Part shown: positions 1 through 5,917 of the stretch, one piece after another
How the letters are laid out: each line of letters begins with the position of its first letter
Numbering within the stretch: the first letter of the stretch is position 1
Assembly: GCA_027296205.1 (NCBI GenBank)
Contig: JAPUJM010000232.1
Location: 1 to 12,194, forward strand
DNA: 12,194 bases
From: Actinomycetota bacterium
Lineage (GTDB): Bacteria > Actinomycetota > Acidimicrobiia > Spongiisociales > ZC4RG35
Reading direction: 5' to 3'
Made by a program: the position numbers and the translations under genes
The notes under the pieces: model-generated
What the model was told of the DNA's origin: nothing
Database searches by the model: none
Seen by the model: only the letters and a program-made list of their open reading frames with translations

Positions 1-1007
1 GGACGAAGCGGGAAGCCGAAGAAGCAAGAGTCCAACTGCTCTCACAGCTACAGCAAGACACCTACACGGCGCCGTCGAAGGTCACCGTGGCGGAATGGCT
101 CAACATGTGGCTCGACGGCCGTCAGGGGATAGCCGAGACGACAAGAGCCGCATACGAGTTAGACGTCCGACGCATTGTCAAAGGGTTGGGTACCGGTCAG
201 CTGCGCCAACTGACACCACCAATGGTCAACTCCCTTTATGTCGAACTGTCGAAGACATTGAGTCCGAAGACGGTACGAAATACGCACGGCACACTTCACA
301 AAGCTCTAGACGATGCCCTCAGACAAGGTGTTGTCGCCAGGAACGTATCCGACTTTGCTGAACTGCCACGCGTCGAACGACACGAGATGAAAACCTGGAC
401 GGCGGACGAACTGCGCCGGTTTTTGCAGTACGCCGAGCCCCATCGTTTCTATCCAGCGTTTCTTCTGGCATGTTCCAGTGGTCTACGTCGAAGTGAACTA
501 CTCGGACTCCGGTGGCGGAACATGGACCTCGAGAACGGTCGAGCGACGATTGTGGACACCGTGGTTCGAATCGCGAGCAAAGCGGTGCTTCGGACCGGTG
601 AAACGAAGAGTCGGCGCAGCCGGCGAGTCATCGCGCTCGACCCGACGACGGTCGCCGTCTTGCGAGCACGCCGGAAAGCACAAACAGAAGAAAGACTGGC
701 TGCTGGCCCTTTGTGGACCGACCTCGATTTGTGCTTCACCAATGAGATAGGTGAACCAGTCAACCCGGACTTGTTCTCAAGAACCTGGAAGCGTCTCGCT
801 ACTGAGGCCGGTGTGCCACCGCTGACACCGCATCCCGGTGCGCGGCATAGTTGGGCGACACTCGCATTGGAGAACGGCATACCAATTCGGATAGTCCAAG
901 AGCAACTCGGCCACTCCTCGATCGCAATTACGGCAGACGTGTACCAACACGTCTCTGAAGACCTGAGCAGAGAAGCAGTCGACCGAGTAGCGGAGATGTT
1001 CCGATGA
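1..1007 (+). CDS. Tyrosine recombinase / phage-type integrase, 5' end cut by the window
   Basis: Site-specific DNA recombinase that would catalyse integration or excision of a mobile element. The frame is open from base 3 to the TGA at 1005-1007. The codons before the GTG at 87 read like the usual basic linker before the core-binding domain (TKREAEEARVQLLSQLQQ), so the true start is upstream of the window. A SAM-like core-binding domain runs from about 84 to 380, and the catalytic domain from about 390 to 1000. Catalytic residues seen: Arg in GLRRSELLGLRW (486-488), Lys in GETKSRR (606-608), His-Arg in PHPGARHSWATL (831-845), His in LGHSS (912-914) and the nucleophile Tyr in ADVYQHV (942-944). 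The His and Arg of the box are separated by three residues rather than the usual two (HxxR). The gene converges on aroB, with a 124-nt junction between them. Family assignment is firm; the element type is unknown. Confidence 0.93.
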   Translation, partial: TKREAEEARVQLLSQLQQDTYTAPSKVTVAEWLNMWLDGRQGIAETTRAAYELDVRRIVKGLGTGQLRQLTPPMVNSLYVELSKTLSPKTVRNTHGTLHKALDDALRQGVVARNVSDFAELPRVERHEMKTWTADELRRFLQYAEPHRFYPAFLLACSSGLRRSELLGLRWRNMDLENGRATIVDTVVRIASKAVLRTGETKSRRSRRVIALDPTTVAVLRARRKAQTEERLAAGPLWTDLDLCFTNEIGEPVNPDLFSRTWKRLATEAGVPPLTPHPGARHSWATLALENGIPIRIVQEQLGHSSIAITADVYQHVSEDLSREAVDRVAEMFR

Positions 1008-1009
1008 GT

Positions 1010-1031
1010 AGTTTGGCTGCAGTTTGGCTGC
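1010..1031 (+). repeat. 11-bp perfect tandem direct repeat (AGTTTGGCTGC x2) with a third partial copy at 1063-1069
   Basis: AGTTTGGCTGC occurs at 1010-1020 and again at 1021-1031, just after the integrase stop codon. The first seven bases (AGTTTGG) recur at 1063-1069. The starts are 11 and 42 bp apart, close to one and four helical turns, so the copies would lie on the same DNA face. Short phased repeats beside an integrase gene and a candidate att site resemble arm-type integrase or excisionase binding sites. That role is inferred; only the repeats are seen. Confidence 0.6.
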
Positions 1032-1073
1032 AATCACCATTCCGGCGAACTTGTGTTCGGCCAGTTTGGTTAA

Positions 1074-1103
1074 TACGGGTGGGAGGATTTGAACTCCCAC
1101 GGA
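1074..1103 (-). pseudogene. tRNA 3'-end-like fragment (T-arm plus acceptor strand), candidate att site
   Basis: On the minus strand this reads like the 3' end of a tRNA: T-stem GGGAG (1098-1094), T-loop TTCAAAT (1093-1087), 3' strand CCTCC (1086-1082), acceptor strand CACCCGT (1081-1075) and a discriminator A at 1074. The GTGGG..TTCAA..CC..CCCACCCG pattern most resembles a leucine tRNA. No 5' half is present: no strand complementary to the acceptor and no D-arm or anticodon arm is found between here and the aroB coding sequence. The T-stem pairs imperfectly in standard register (an A-C mismatch and a G-U). No CCA is encoded directly after the discriminator. It is best explained as an attachment-site remnant. 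An alternative is a plain hairpin, since GTGGGAG (1079-1085) and CTCCCAC (1094-1100) pair perfectly and could help end transcription of the two convergent genes. Confidence 0.42.
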
Positions 1104-1119
1104 CCCTCGGCCGCCGGGG
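1104..1119 (-). other. Small GC-rich hairpin between aroB and the tRNA-like fragment
   Basis: On the minus strand CCCCGGCGGCCGAGGG folds as CCCCGG/CCG-A-GGG: six pairs, one bulged A and a CGG loop. It lies 12 nt past the aroB stop codon and 3 nt before the 7-bp hairpin noted at 1079-1100. No U-run follows either hairpin. It could be part of a U-less terminator for the minus-strand run, or a remnant of a long variable arm from the tRNA. Neither is proven. Confidence 0.3.
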
Positions 1120-1131
1120 ACGGTACCTGGC

Positions 1132-2157
1132 TCAAAGCCCTACGGCCGACAGGCCGATCTCGATGTCGCTCTCCTCGACGTGATCGAGCACGGGATCTTC
1201 GATTTCACGCAGAAGGACCATGCGAAGGCCGTCTCCGTCGCGCTTCTTGTCATGTCGTAGGAGGTCCAACACGCGCGCAGCATCGAGGCCTTCCACCGAA
1301 GTGGGGAGACCCAGCCGATCAATCGTCGAGACGACCATGTCCATCCCATCGAACCCGTGGGCCCTCTCCGACATACGTGAAGCGGCGATCATCCCCAAAC
1401 CCACACTCTCGCCGTGCGATAGGGCTGACGCGAACTCAATGGCGTGTCCGAGGGTGTGGCCATAGTTGAGATAGACGCGGTCGCCATGCTCCCTTTCGTC
1501 ACGGGTGACGATGGCCGCCTTCACCACGATGGCACGTCGCACCACCTCGTCGAGCGGAGCCTCGAGACCCTGCGACACCAGCAGGGAGCACAACCCTGCG
1601 TCGCCGACCAAACCGGTTTTGAACGCCTCGGCCATGCCCTCGCTCAACAGGGCCGGCGGCAGCGCGTCCATCACCTGGGTGTCGACAACCACCAGCCTCG
1701 GATGCCAGATCACGCCGACCAGGTTCTTACCGGCAAGATTCACGCCGGTCTTGCCGCCTATGGATGCATCAACCGCGCCGAGCAGCGTGGTGGGGATGTG
1801 GACCACTTCCACTCCGCGCAGCCACGTACCGGCGACATAGCCGGCCAGGTCCGTGACCGTCCCACCACCCACTCCGATAACCGTGTCACCCCGGGACAAC
1901 CCGAATTTCGCGAACGACTCATACACAGACTCGGCGACACCCAAGGTCTTGGCCTCCTCGCGATCGGGTAGACCGATGACCTCGGCCAGCAGGTCCTCGG
2001 ATCTCAGCGCACCAGCGACCTCGAGAGCCTTCGAAGTCGCCCCAGGCTGAGTCAGAATCGCAACACGACGGCGATCCGGCCGCTTTGGGAGCAGAGGCGA
2101 GGGCATCCCCTTTCCGATGACCACTTCGGTCACTCCGGCGACTCTCAGGCCTTCCAT
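1132..2157 (-). CDS. aroB: 3-dehydroquinate synthase
   Basis: Cytosolic, NAD- and metal-dependent enzyme that converts DAHP to 3-dehydroquinate, the second step of the shikimate pathway. The product is 341 aa, slightly short of the typical 350-370. The NAD-binding stretch VIGVGGGTVTDLAGYVAGTW lies at residues 93-112, and the conserved IPTTLLGAVDASIGGKTGVN at 121-140. The metal ligands are expected at Glu177 (in SEGMAEAFK), His234 (in NYGHTLGHAIE) and His248 (in SHGES). The DKKRDGDG loop at 303-310 is also typical. The ATG at 2155-2157 lies inside the end of aroK, a 13-nt overlap. It has an AAGGAG ribosome site upstream, so translation is probably coupled to aroK. This is the last gene of the minus-strand run; after its stop comes the recombinase junction. 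Confidence 0.97.
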   Translation of the reverse strand: MEGLRVAGVTEVVIGKGMPSPLLPKRPDRRRVAILTQPGATSKALEVAGALRSEDLLAEVIGLPDREEAKTLGVAESVYESFAKFGLSRGDTVIGVGGGTVTDLAGYVAGTWLRGVEVVHIPTTLLGAVDASIGGKTGVNLAGKNLVGVIWHPRLVVVDTQVMDALPPALLSEGMAEAFKTGLVGDAGLCSLLVSQGLEAPLDEVVRRAIVVKAAIVTRDEREHGDRVYLNYGHTLGHAIEFASALSHGESVGLGMIAASRMSERAHGFDGMDMVVSTIDRLGLPTSVEGLDAARVLDLLRHDKKRDGDGLRMVLLREIEDPVLDHVEESDIEIGLSAVGL

Positions 2158-2651
2158 ATGTCCTCGATCTCCTTGGCGACGGCCCCGGCATCAATCGAGT
2201 CCGTCATGATTCGATGACTCGCTACCTCGGTGTACAGAGGAAAACGCTGGTCAAGCAACTCTGCGAGGAAACCGACGGTCGGGCTCTCGGATGACACCAG
2301 ACCCGGACGATCCGAGGTCGAGCCGATACGCGTCTCGAGAACCGCCGGCGAAGCCTCCAGCCAGACCACGCTTGGGGATTCAGACAGAATGCGTCGGTTG
2401 TCCTCGTCGAGAACCACGCCACCACCGGTGGCGACTATCCCCTCAGCCCCGGCCAAGCTGGACAGAGCCACCTTCTCCAGGTCGCGAAACGTGGCCTCGC
2501 CGAGGGTGCCCCACAATTGAGCAACCGAGCAGCCCATTCGCTCGGCCACTACTTCGTCGGTATCTCTGAAGGGCACTCCCAGACGGGAAGCAGCAAGCTC
2601 TCCCGAAGTGGTCTTCCCGGATCCCATCATTCCGACCAACCAAAGCGTCAT
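2145..2651 (-). CDS. aroK: Shikimate kinase
   Basis: Cytosolic kinase that phosphorylates shikimate at the 3-hydroxyl with ATP. The 168-aa length is normal for the family. Seen: Walker A loop GMMGSGKTT (residues 7-15), shikimate/Mg-binding DTD (Asp30 and Asp32), FRDLE at 55-59 with Arg56, the TGGGVV substrate loop at 75-80, the lid Arg115 in SDRP and Arg136 in QRFPLY. The start ATG overlaps the aroC stop in an ATGA arrangement (4 nt), and the 3' end overlaps aroB by 13 nt, so aroC-aroK-aroB look translationally coupled. A NMP-kinase-like gluconate kinase is a distant alternative, but the neighbours and motifs make shikimate kinase clear. Confidence 0.97.
   Translation of the reverse strand: MTLWLVGMMGSGKTTSGELAASRLGVPFRDTDEVVAERMGCSVAQLWGTLGEATFRDLEKVALSSLAGAEGIVATGGGVVLDEDNRRILSESPSVVWLEASPAVLETRIGSTSDRPGLVSSESPTVGFLAELLDQRFPLYTEVASHRIMTDSIDAGAVAKEIEDIWKA
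2169..2174 (-). promoter_or_regulatory. Ribosome binding site of aroB inside aroK
   Basis: The minus strand reads AAGGAG, followed by 11 nt and the aroB ATG at 2157. It is the only strong Shine-Dalgarno-like site I see before the aro genes. It supports the 2157 start, although that start overlaps the aroK reading frame. Confidence 0.6.
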
Positions 2652-3805
2652 CTTGATATCCGCAGATGCACACTTGCCCGATACCTGGCGACCGCATCAG
2701 TGAACTCTGCAACGGTGTCGCCTCCGAACTTCCGTTGGAACTCCGTGGCAAGGCAGAACGCCACCATTTGCTCACCGACGACCCCCGCAGCAGGTACCGC
2801 ACACACATCGGACCGCTCACGCACTGCCTGGGCTGGTTCACCGGTGGTCATGTCGACCGTGCGCAGTGGTTGCATGAGGGTTGAGATCGGCTTCATGGCG
2901 CCCCGCACCCGGATGACTTCGCCATTGCTCATGCCACCCTCCACTCCCCCGGCGTGATTGGTCTCGCGCCGAACACTCCCATCGACTCGCACGATCTCGT
3001 CGTGTGCTTTCGATCCCCGCAGACCGGCCACAGCAAAGCCCTCTCCAATCTCCACCCCTTTGATGGCCGGGATGGACATCAAGGCAGCCGCCAGGATGCC
3101 GTCGAGTCGTCGGTCGTACTGGACATGGGACCCGATTCCGACCGGGACGTCGTAGGCCAGCACTTCGAACACTCCTCCGAGGGTGTCCCGATCGGAGCGA
3201 GCCTGATCTATGGCTTCGACCATACGCTCCGAGGCACGTGGGTCGAAGCAACGGACCAGGCTGGAATCGATCTCCCCGGCATCGCCCGGCCCGGGGATCG
3301 ACCCATCACTTTGAACGGGGCCGATCGACACCACGTGACTGATTACGGTCACCCCAACCTCGCCCAGAAGGCTCTTGGCAAGCACCCCGGCGATGGTGCG
3401 CGCTGCAGTCTCCCGCGCCGAGGCTCTTTCCAGGATGTCGCGGGCGTCCTGGGTTTCGTACTTGATCATTCCCGCCAGGTCGGCGTGACCGGGACGAGGT
3501 CGGGTGACCTCTTTGCCTGACTGGCCGGGCTCGGGGCTCATCACCTCACGCCATTTAGGCCACTCCGTGTTCCGAATGAGAACCGAGACTGGTGAGCCGA
3601 GTGTCAAGCCGTGGCGTACCCCACCGAGGATCTCGAGCTCATCGGCTTCGATTGCCATTCGCTTTCCACGGCCATAACCCTGTCGGCGACGTCTCAGTTC
3701 CGCCGCAAAGTCATCATGGGTGATCGACAGGCCTTTGGGGAGGCCTTCGACGACCGCCACCAGACCCGGTCCGTGAGACTCACCGGCGGTGAGAAATCTG
3801 AGCAT
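2648..3805 (-). CDS. aroC: Chorismate synthase
   Basis: Cytosolic, reduced-FMN-dependent enzyme that removes phosphate from EPSP to give chorismate, the branch point to aromatic amino acids, folate and quinones. The product is 385 aa, as usual for actinobacterial forms. The three family signatures are present: GESHGPGL (8-15), SARETAARTIAG (129-140) and RSDVCAVPAAGVVGEQ (331-346). FMN/substrate contacts are expected at His11, Arg40 and Arg46 (RRRRQGYGRG) and in RPGHADLAGMIKY (103-115). NHAGGVEGGMSNG (283-295) is also typical. The start MLRFLTAGESHG matches the family. The only AGGAG upstream lies about 20 nt away, at the stop of the previous gene, so no well-placed ribosome site is seen. The gap to the prepilin peptidase gene is 23 nt. 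Confidence 0.97.
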   Translation of the reverse strand: MLRFLTAGESHGPGLVAVVEGLPKGLSITHDDFAAELRRRRQGYGRGKRMAIEADELEILGGVRHGLTLGSPVSVLIRNTEWPKWREVMSPEPGQSGKEVTRPRPGHADLAGMIKYETQDARDILERASARETAARTIAGVLAKSLLGEVGVTVISHVVSIGPVQSDGSIPGPGDAGEIDSSLVRCFDPRASERMVEAIDQARSDRDTLGGVFEVLAYDVPVGIGSHVQYDRRLDGILAAALMSIPAIKGVEIGEGFAVAGLRGSKAHDEIVRVDGSVRRETNHAGGVEGGMSNGEVIRVRGAMKPISTLMQPLRTVDMTTGEPAQAVRERSDVCAVPAAGVVGEQMVAFCLATEFQRKFGGDTVAEFTDAVARYRASVHLRISR

Positions 3806-3828
3806 GAGGGGATGCTAGAAGGGGGCTC

Positions 3829-4560
3829 CTAGTTCGGTATCGGGAAAACCCCGATCCCGGCCAGCACGATCGCCAGCCAGGCGCCGATGATCATCGGTGG
3901 CCCGTATGGCAATTCGGTCTTCATCTTCGCCGCTCCAAGGGCAATCATCCCGATGGCGACGACACCACCGATCATCGCGGTGGCGAAGACAGCCCAGCCA
4001 AGGGTTCCCCATGAGACAAATGATGTGAACAGGCCAAGCTGAGGGGCCAGTTTGACGTCGCCCGCGCCGAACCCTCGTCCCCGGACCACCAGCCAGAGAA
4101 CGGTGGCGCCCGCGAAGTAGGCCGCCGCTCCGAGCAGAGCCCGCCATAGGGAATCCAGGCTTGCGTCGATCAGGGCAGCTATGCCAAGGCCAACTGCGAG
4201 CACCACTGATCCCCTGAGATTGAGACGGTCCACGATGCGAAGCTCCTCCAGGTCCGTGACCAGGAGGGCCATGCTGAGCAGCAGAAACCCGAAATAGGGA
4301 ATCAGCGGCCAGGCAATACCGATGGTGTTGGCGAAACCCACGGCAACGAGTGCAGACACGACCGCCACGAACGGCTCCCTGCCGATGCTCCGGCCGCATT
4401 GAGGGCACCTGAGTCTGAGCCAGCCGCGGCCGTGGGCACAGTTGGGGCAGGTCCCGCTGAATGGACGCAACAAGCGGTCCTCGTTGAGACCCTGAATCGC
4501 CAGGTCGTGTGCGGCCAAACCAAGGCCAAAACCAAGAAGTCCGACGAGGACTGCGGTCAT
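3829..4560 (-). CDS. pilD: Type IV prepilin peptidase (A24 family), divergent
   Basis: Membrane aspartyl protease that would cut the leader of type IV prepilins or pseudopilins at the cytoplasmic face and may N-methylate the new end. The 243-aa protein has two CxxC pairs, Cys38/Cys41 and Cys52/Cys55, the zinc-like feature of the methyltransferase region. Candidate catalytic aspartates are Asp103 (LLVTDLEELRIVD) and Asp168 (GFGAGDVKL), followed by the typical LPYGPPMIIGA at 217-227. Several hydrophobic segments follow, about 1-17, 63-80, 85-102, 117-132, 140-158, 186-208 and 222-239. The N-terminal segment lacks the classic SFLNVVIYRLP stretch, and the first aspartate motif has IVD where IPD is usual. 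An in-frame TAA lies just upstream, so the ATG at 4560 is the earliest start. It sits between DUF4388 and aroC genes; the pilins it would serve are not in the window. Confidence 0.85.
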   Translation of the reverse strand: MTAVLVGLLGFGLGLAAHDLAIQGLNEDRLLRPFSGTCPNCAHGRGWLRLRCPQCGRSIGREPFVAVVSALVAVGFANTIGIAWPLIPYFGFLLLSMALLVTDLEELRIVDRLNLRGSVVLAVGLGIAALIDASLDSLWRALLGAAAYFAGATVLWLVVRGRGFGAGDVKLAPQLGLFTSFVSWGTLGWAVFATAMIGGVVAIGMIALGAAKMKTELPYGPPMIIGAWLAIVLAGIGVFPIPN

Positions 4561-4601
4561 CGCCGGAGCAACTTAGCCAGAGGTTGGACTAGAGCAGTGT
4601 C

Positions 4602-5894
4602 TCAGCCGTCACGCGAGGAGTCCCTCATGACGCCCATGCGACGTCGACGGAGCAACCCGTAGCCCTCTTCTTCGTCATCAGTCGTGGAGTCGAGCTCGGA
4701 GAACACCTTCTCGAGGAAGGCTTCGGTGTCCTCTTCGACCTCACCGTCTTCGTCAGCCTCGACCTCACCGGCCTGGTCTTCCTCGACCGCACCGGTCTGG
4801 TCTTCCTCGACCTCACCGGCCTGGTCATCCTCGACCTCACCGGCCTGATCGTCCTCGCTCACTACCGGAACCTCGGACAGTTCCTCTTTGACGACGGCCG
4901 CAGGCTCTTTCGATGCCCCCAGTGCAAACGCTCCAAAGATCGAAGTCGACTTGACCTTGGACCCTTCGTCATCCGCAATGTCATCTGTCTCCGCGACGTC
5001 CTCTATCTCTGCGACAGGCATTTCCTCGGAAGGCACTTCAGCATCGGTTTCGAAAGCCTCATCCTCCGGCTCTTCCCACCACGATTCGTCGGGGTCCGCG
5101 TCCTCCTCGACAACCTCGGTGACAGCCTCCGGCTCACTGGGAGAGATCGGGTCTTCGGCGGGTGCCGGCACTTCCTCATCTGAGGAGACTCCGGCAACGA
5201 CGAGAAGCTCATCATCGATGAGGTCGGCAGCGATACGCGCTACCCAGAAATGGGAAGTGCCCAGCTCACCGGCAATCGAGACCACGCTCGAGCCCGATCC
5301 GGCCACGCTGATCACACGCCAGGCGTCCCGATTGATGCTGACTTCGTCTCGCTCCCCAAGATCTCGGGAAATGTTCATCACGTCGTCAAGGTCGGAAACA
5401 GTGTTCGAGACCTCGGCCCAATCTGCCAGCCGTTGCTTGGCATCATCGATGATCGACTCCACATCGAACGGCTTGGGGCTGGCGTAGCGCGTCTCCTCTC
5501 CTTCTTCGACGTCGAAGGAATCCCCGTTCAGGCCGAGCTGATAGACACTCTCAACGGTTATCTCCCTCAGGAGATCCACCATGGCGCCACCGTTCTTTTC
5601 CACGATTGCAGCGAGCGTCGTCTCCCCGGACGCGACGTTCAGTAGAACGTCCTCATCCACCAGGCCGGACTTGATCAGATGGAGATGCAGTTCCTCGTCA
5701 TCGGAGGTGGTGGCCAGGGCCACGCCGCCTCTGGTCACGAATATGCGGCCTCGCACTGCTTGCCCTCTGACGTCCACCGAGCCCTTTCGGTTCGAGCGGG
5801 TCAACAGACGAAGCACTTCGTCTAACGATACAAATCCCAAGTTCCCAGAAAGAACCACTTTCAGCTCCTTGCTTTCGAAAAGCCTCGTCTCCAT
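4602..5894 (-). CDS. DUF4388 domain protein with winged-helix-like region and acidic repeat tail
   Basis: Function unknown. Residues about 10-125 (LSGNLGFVSLDEVLRLLTRS onward) match the DUF4388/PatA N-terminal type, often found in signalling proteins of pilus, gliding or Ras-like GTPase systems. Residues about 186-235 (RDAWRVISVAGSGSSVVSIA onward) read like a small winged-helix domain that often accompanies DUF4388. From about 238 the protein is very acidic and probably disordered. It carries five 8-residue repeats of the type EDQAGEVE (347-386), and ends with a short basic RRRR cluster (416-419). There is no signal peptide or membrane segment, so it is probably cytosolic. It follows aroE by 23 nt and precedes the prepilin peptidase by 41 nt, which supports a link to pili (inference). 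It is not a shikimate enzyme. The domain call is from sequence resemblance alone. Confidence 0.82.
   Translation of the reverse strand: METRLFESKELKVVLSGNLGFVSLDEVLRLLTRSNRKGSVDVRGQAVRGRIFVTRGGVALATTSDDEELHLHLIKSGLVDEDVLLNVASGETTLAAIVEKNGGAMVDLLREITVESVYQLGLNGDSFDVEEGEETRYASPKPFDVESIIDDAKQRLADWAEVSNTVSDLDDVMNISRDLGERDEVSINRDAWRVISVAGSGSSVVSIAGELGTSHFWVARIAADLIDDELLVVAGVSSDEEVPAPAEDPISPSEPEAVTEVVEEDADPDESWWEEPEDEAFETDAEVPSEEMPVAEIEDVAETDDIADDEGSKVKSTSIFGAFALGASKEPAAVVKEELSEVPVVSEDDQAGEVEDDQAGEVEEDQTGAVEEDQAGEVEADEDGEVEEDTEAFLEKVFSELDSTTDDEEEGYGLLRRRRMGVMRDSSRDG
4737..4856 (-). repeat. Five in-frame 24-bp tandem repeats in the DUF4388 gene
   Basis: Units of the kind GACCTCACCGGCCTGGTCTT (first 20 of 24 bases, + strand) repeat five times and encode residues 347-386: EDDQAGEV, EDDQAGEV, EEDQTGAV, EEDQAGEV, EADEDGEV. 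The unit length is a multiple of three, so copy-number change would keep the frame. The last unit is the most diverged. The repeats lengthen an acidic, low-complexity tail. Confidence 0.85.
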
Positions 5895-5917
5895 TTCGGT
5901 TCTAATCCAGTGGCTCT

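Larger units (their letters stand above)
1..1100. mobile_element. Right end of an integrated element or its remnant (partial)
   Basis: This is an inference. A phage-type integrase lies next to a tRNA-3'-end-like segment and directly abuts a conserved housekeeping gene run starting with aroB. That is the usual look of a tRNA-targeted prophage or integrative element boundary. Only the integrase end is in the window. The other boundary, the cargo and any excisionase would lie to the left. The right limit is set at the T-arm-like hairpin ending at 1100 and is approximate. A lone integrase relic is equally possible. Confidence 0.45.

Noticed and set aside
87..89. GTG at 87 as the integrase start
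   Set aside because: The frame continues open to base 3, and the upstream residues match the basic linker that precedes the core-binding domain in integrases, so the gene is cut by the window edge.
1074..1165. A complete tRNA-Leu gene next to aroB
   Set aside because: No sequence complementary to the acceptor strand, and no D-arm or anticodon arm, is present between the T-arm-like part and the aroB coding region.
1444..1971. 175-codon open frame opposite aroB, and similar frames opposite aroC, mltG and aspS
   Set aside because: Complementary-strand shadows of conserved genes with no independent support.
4888..5487. 199-codon Ser/Thr-rich open frame opposite the DUF4388 gene
   Set aside because: Its low-complexity serine content is the mirror of acidic codons (GAG/GAC read as CTC/GTC frames). 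No ribosome site or domain is seen.
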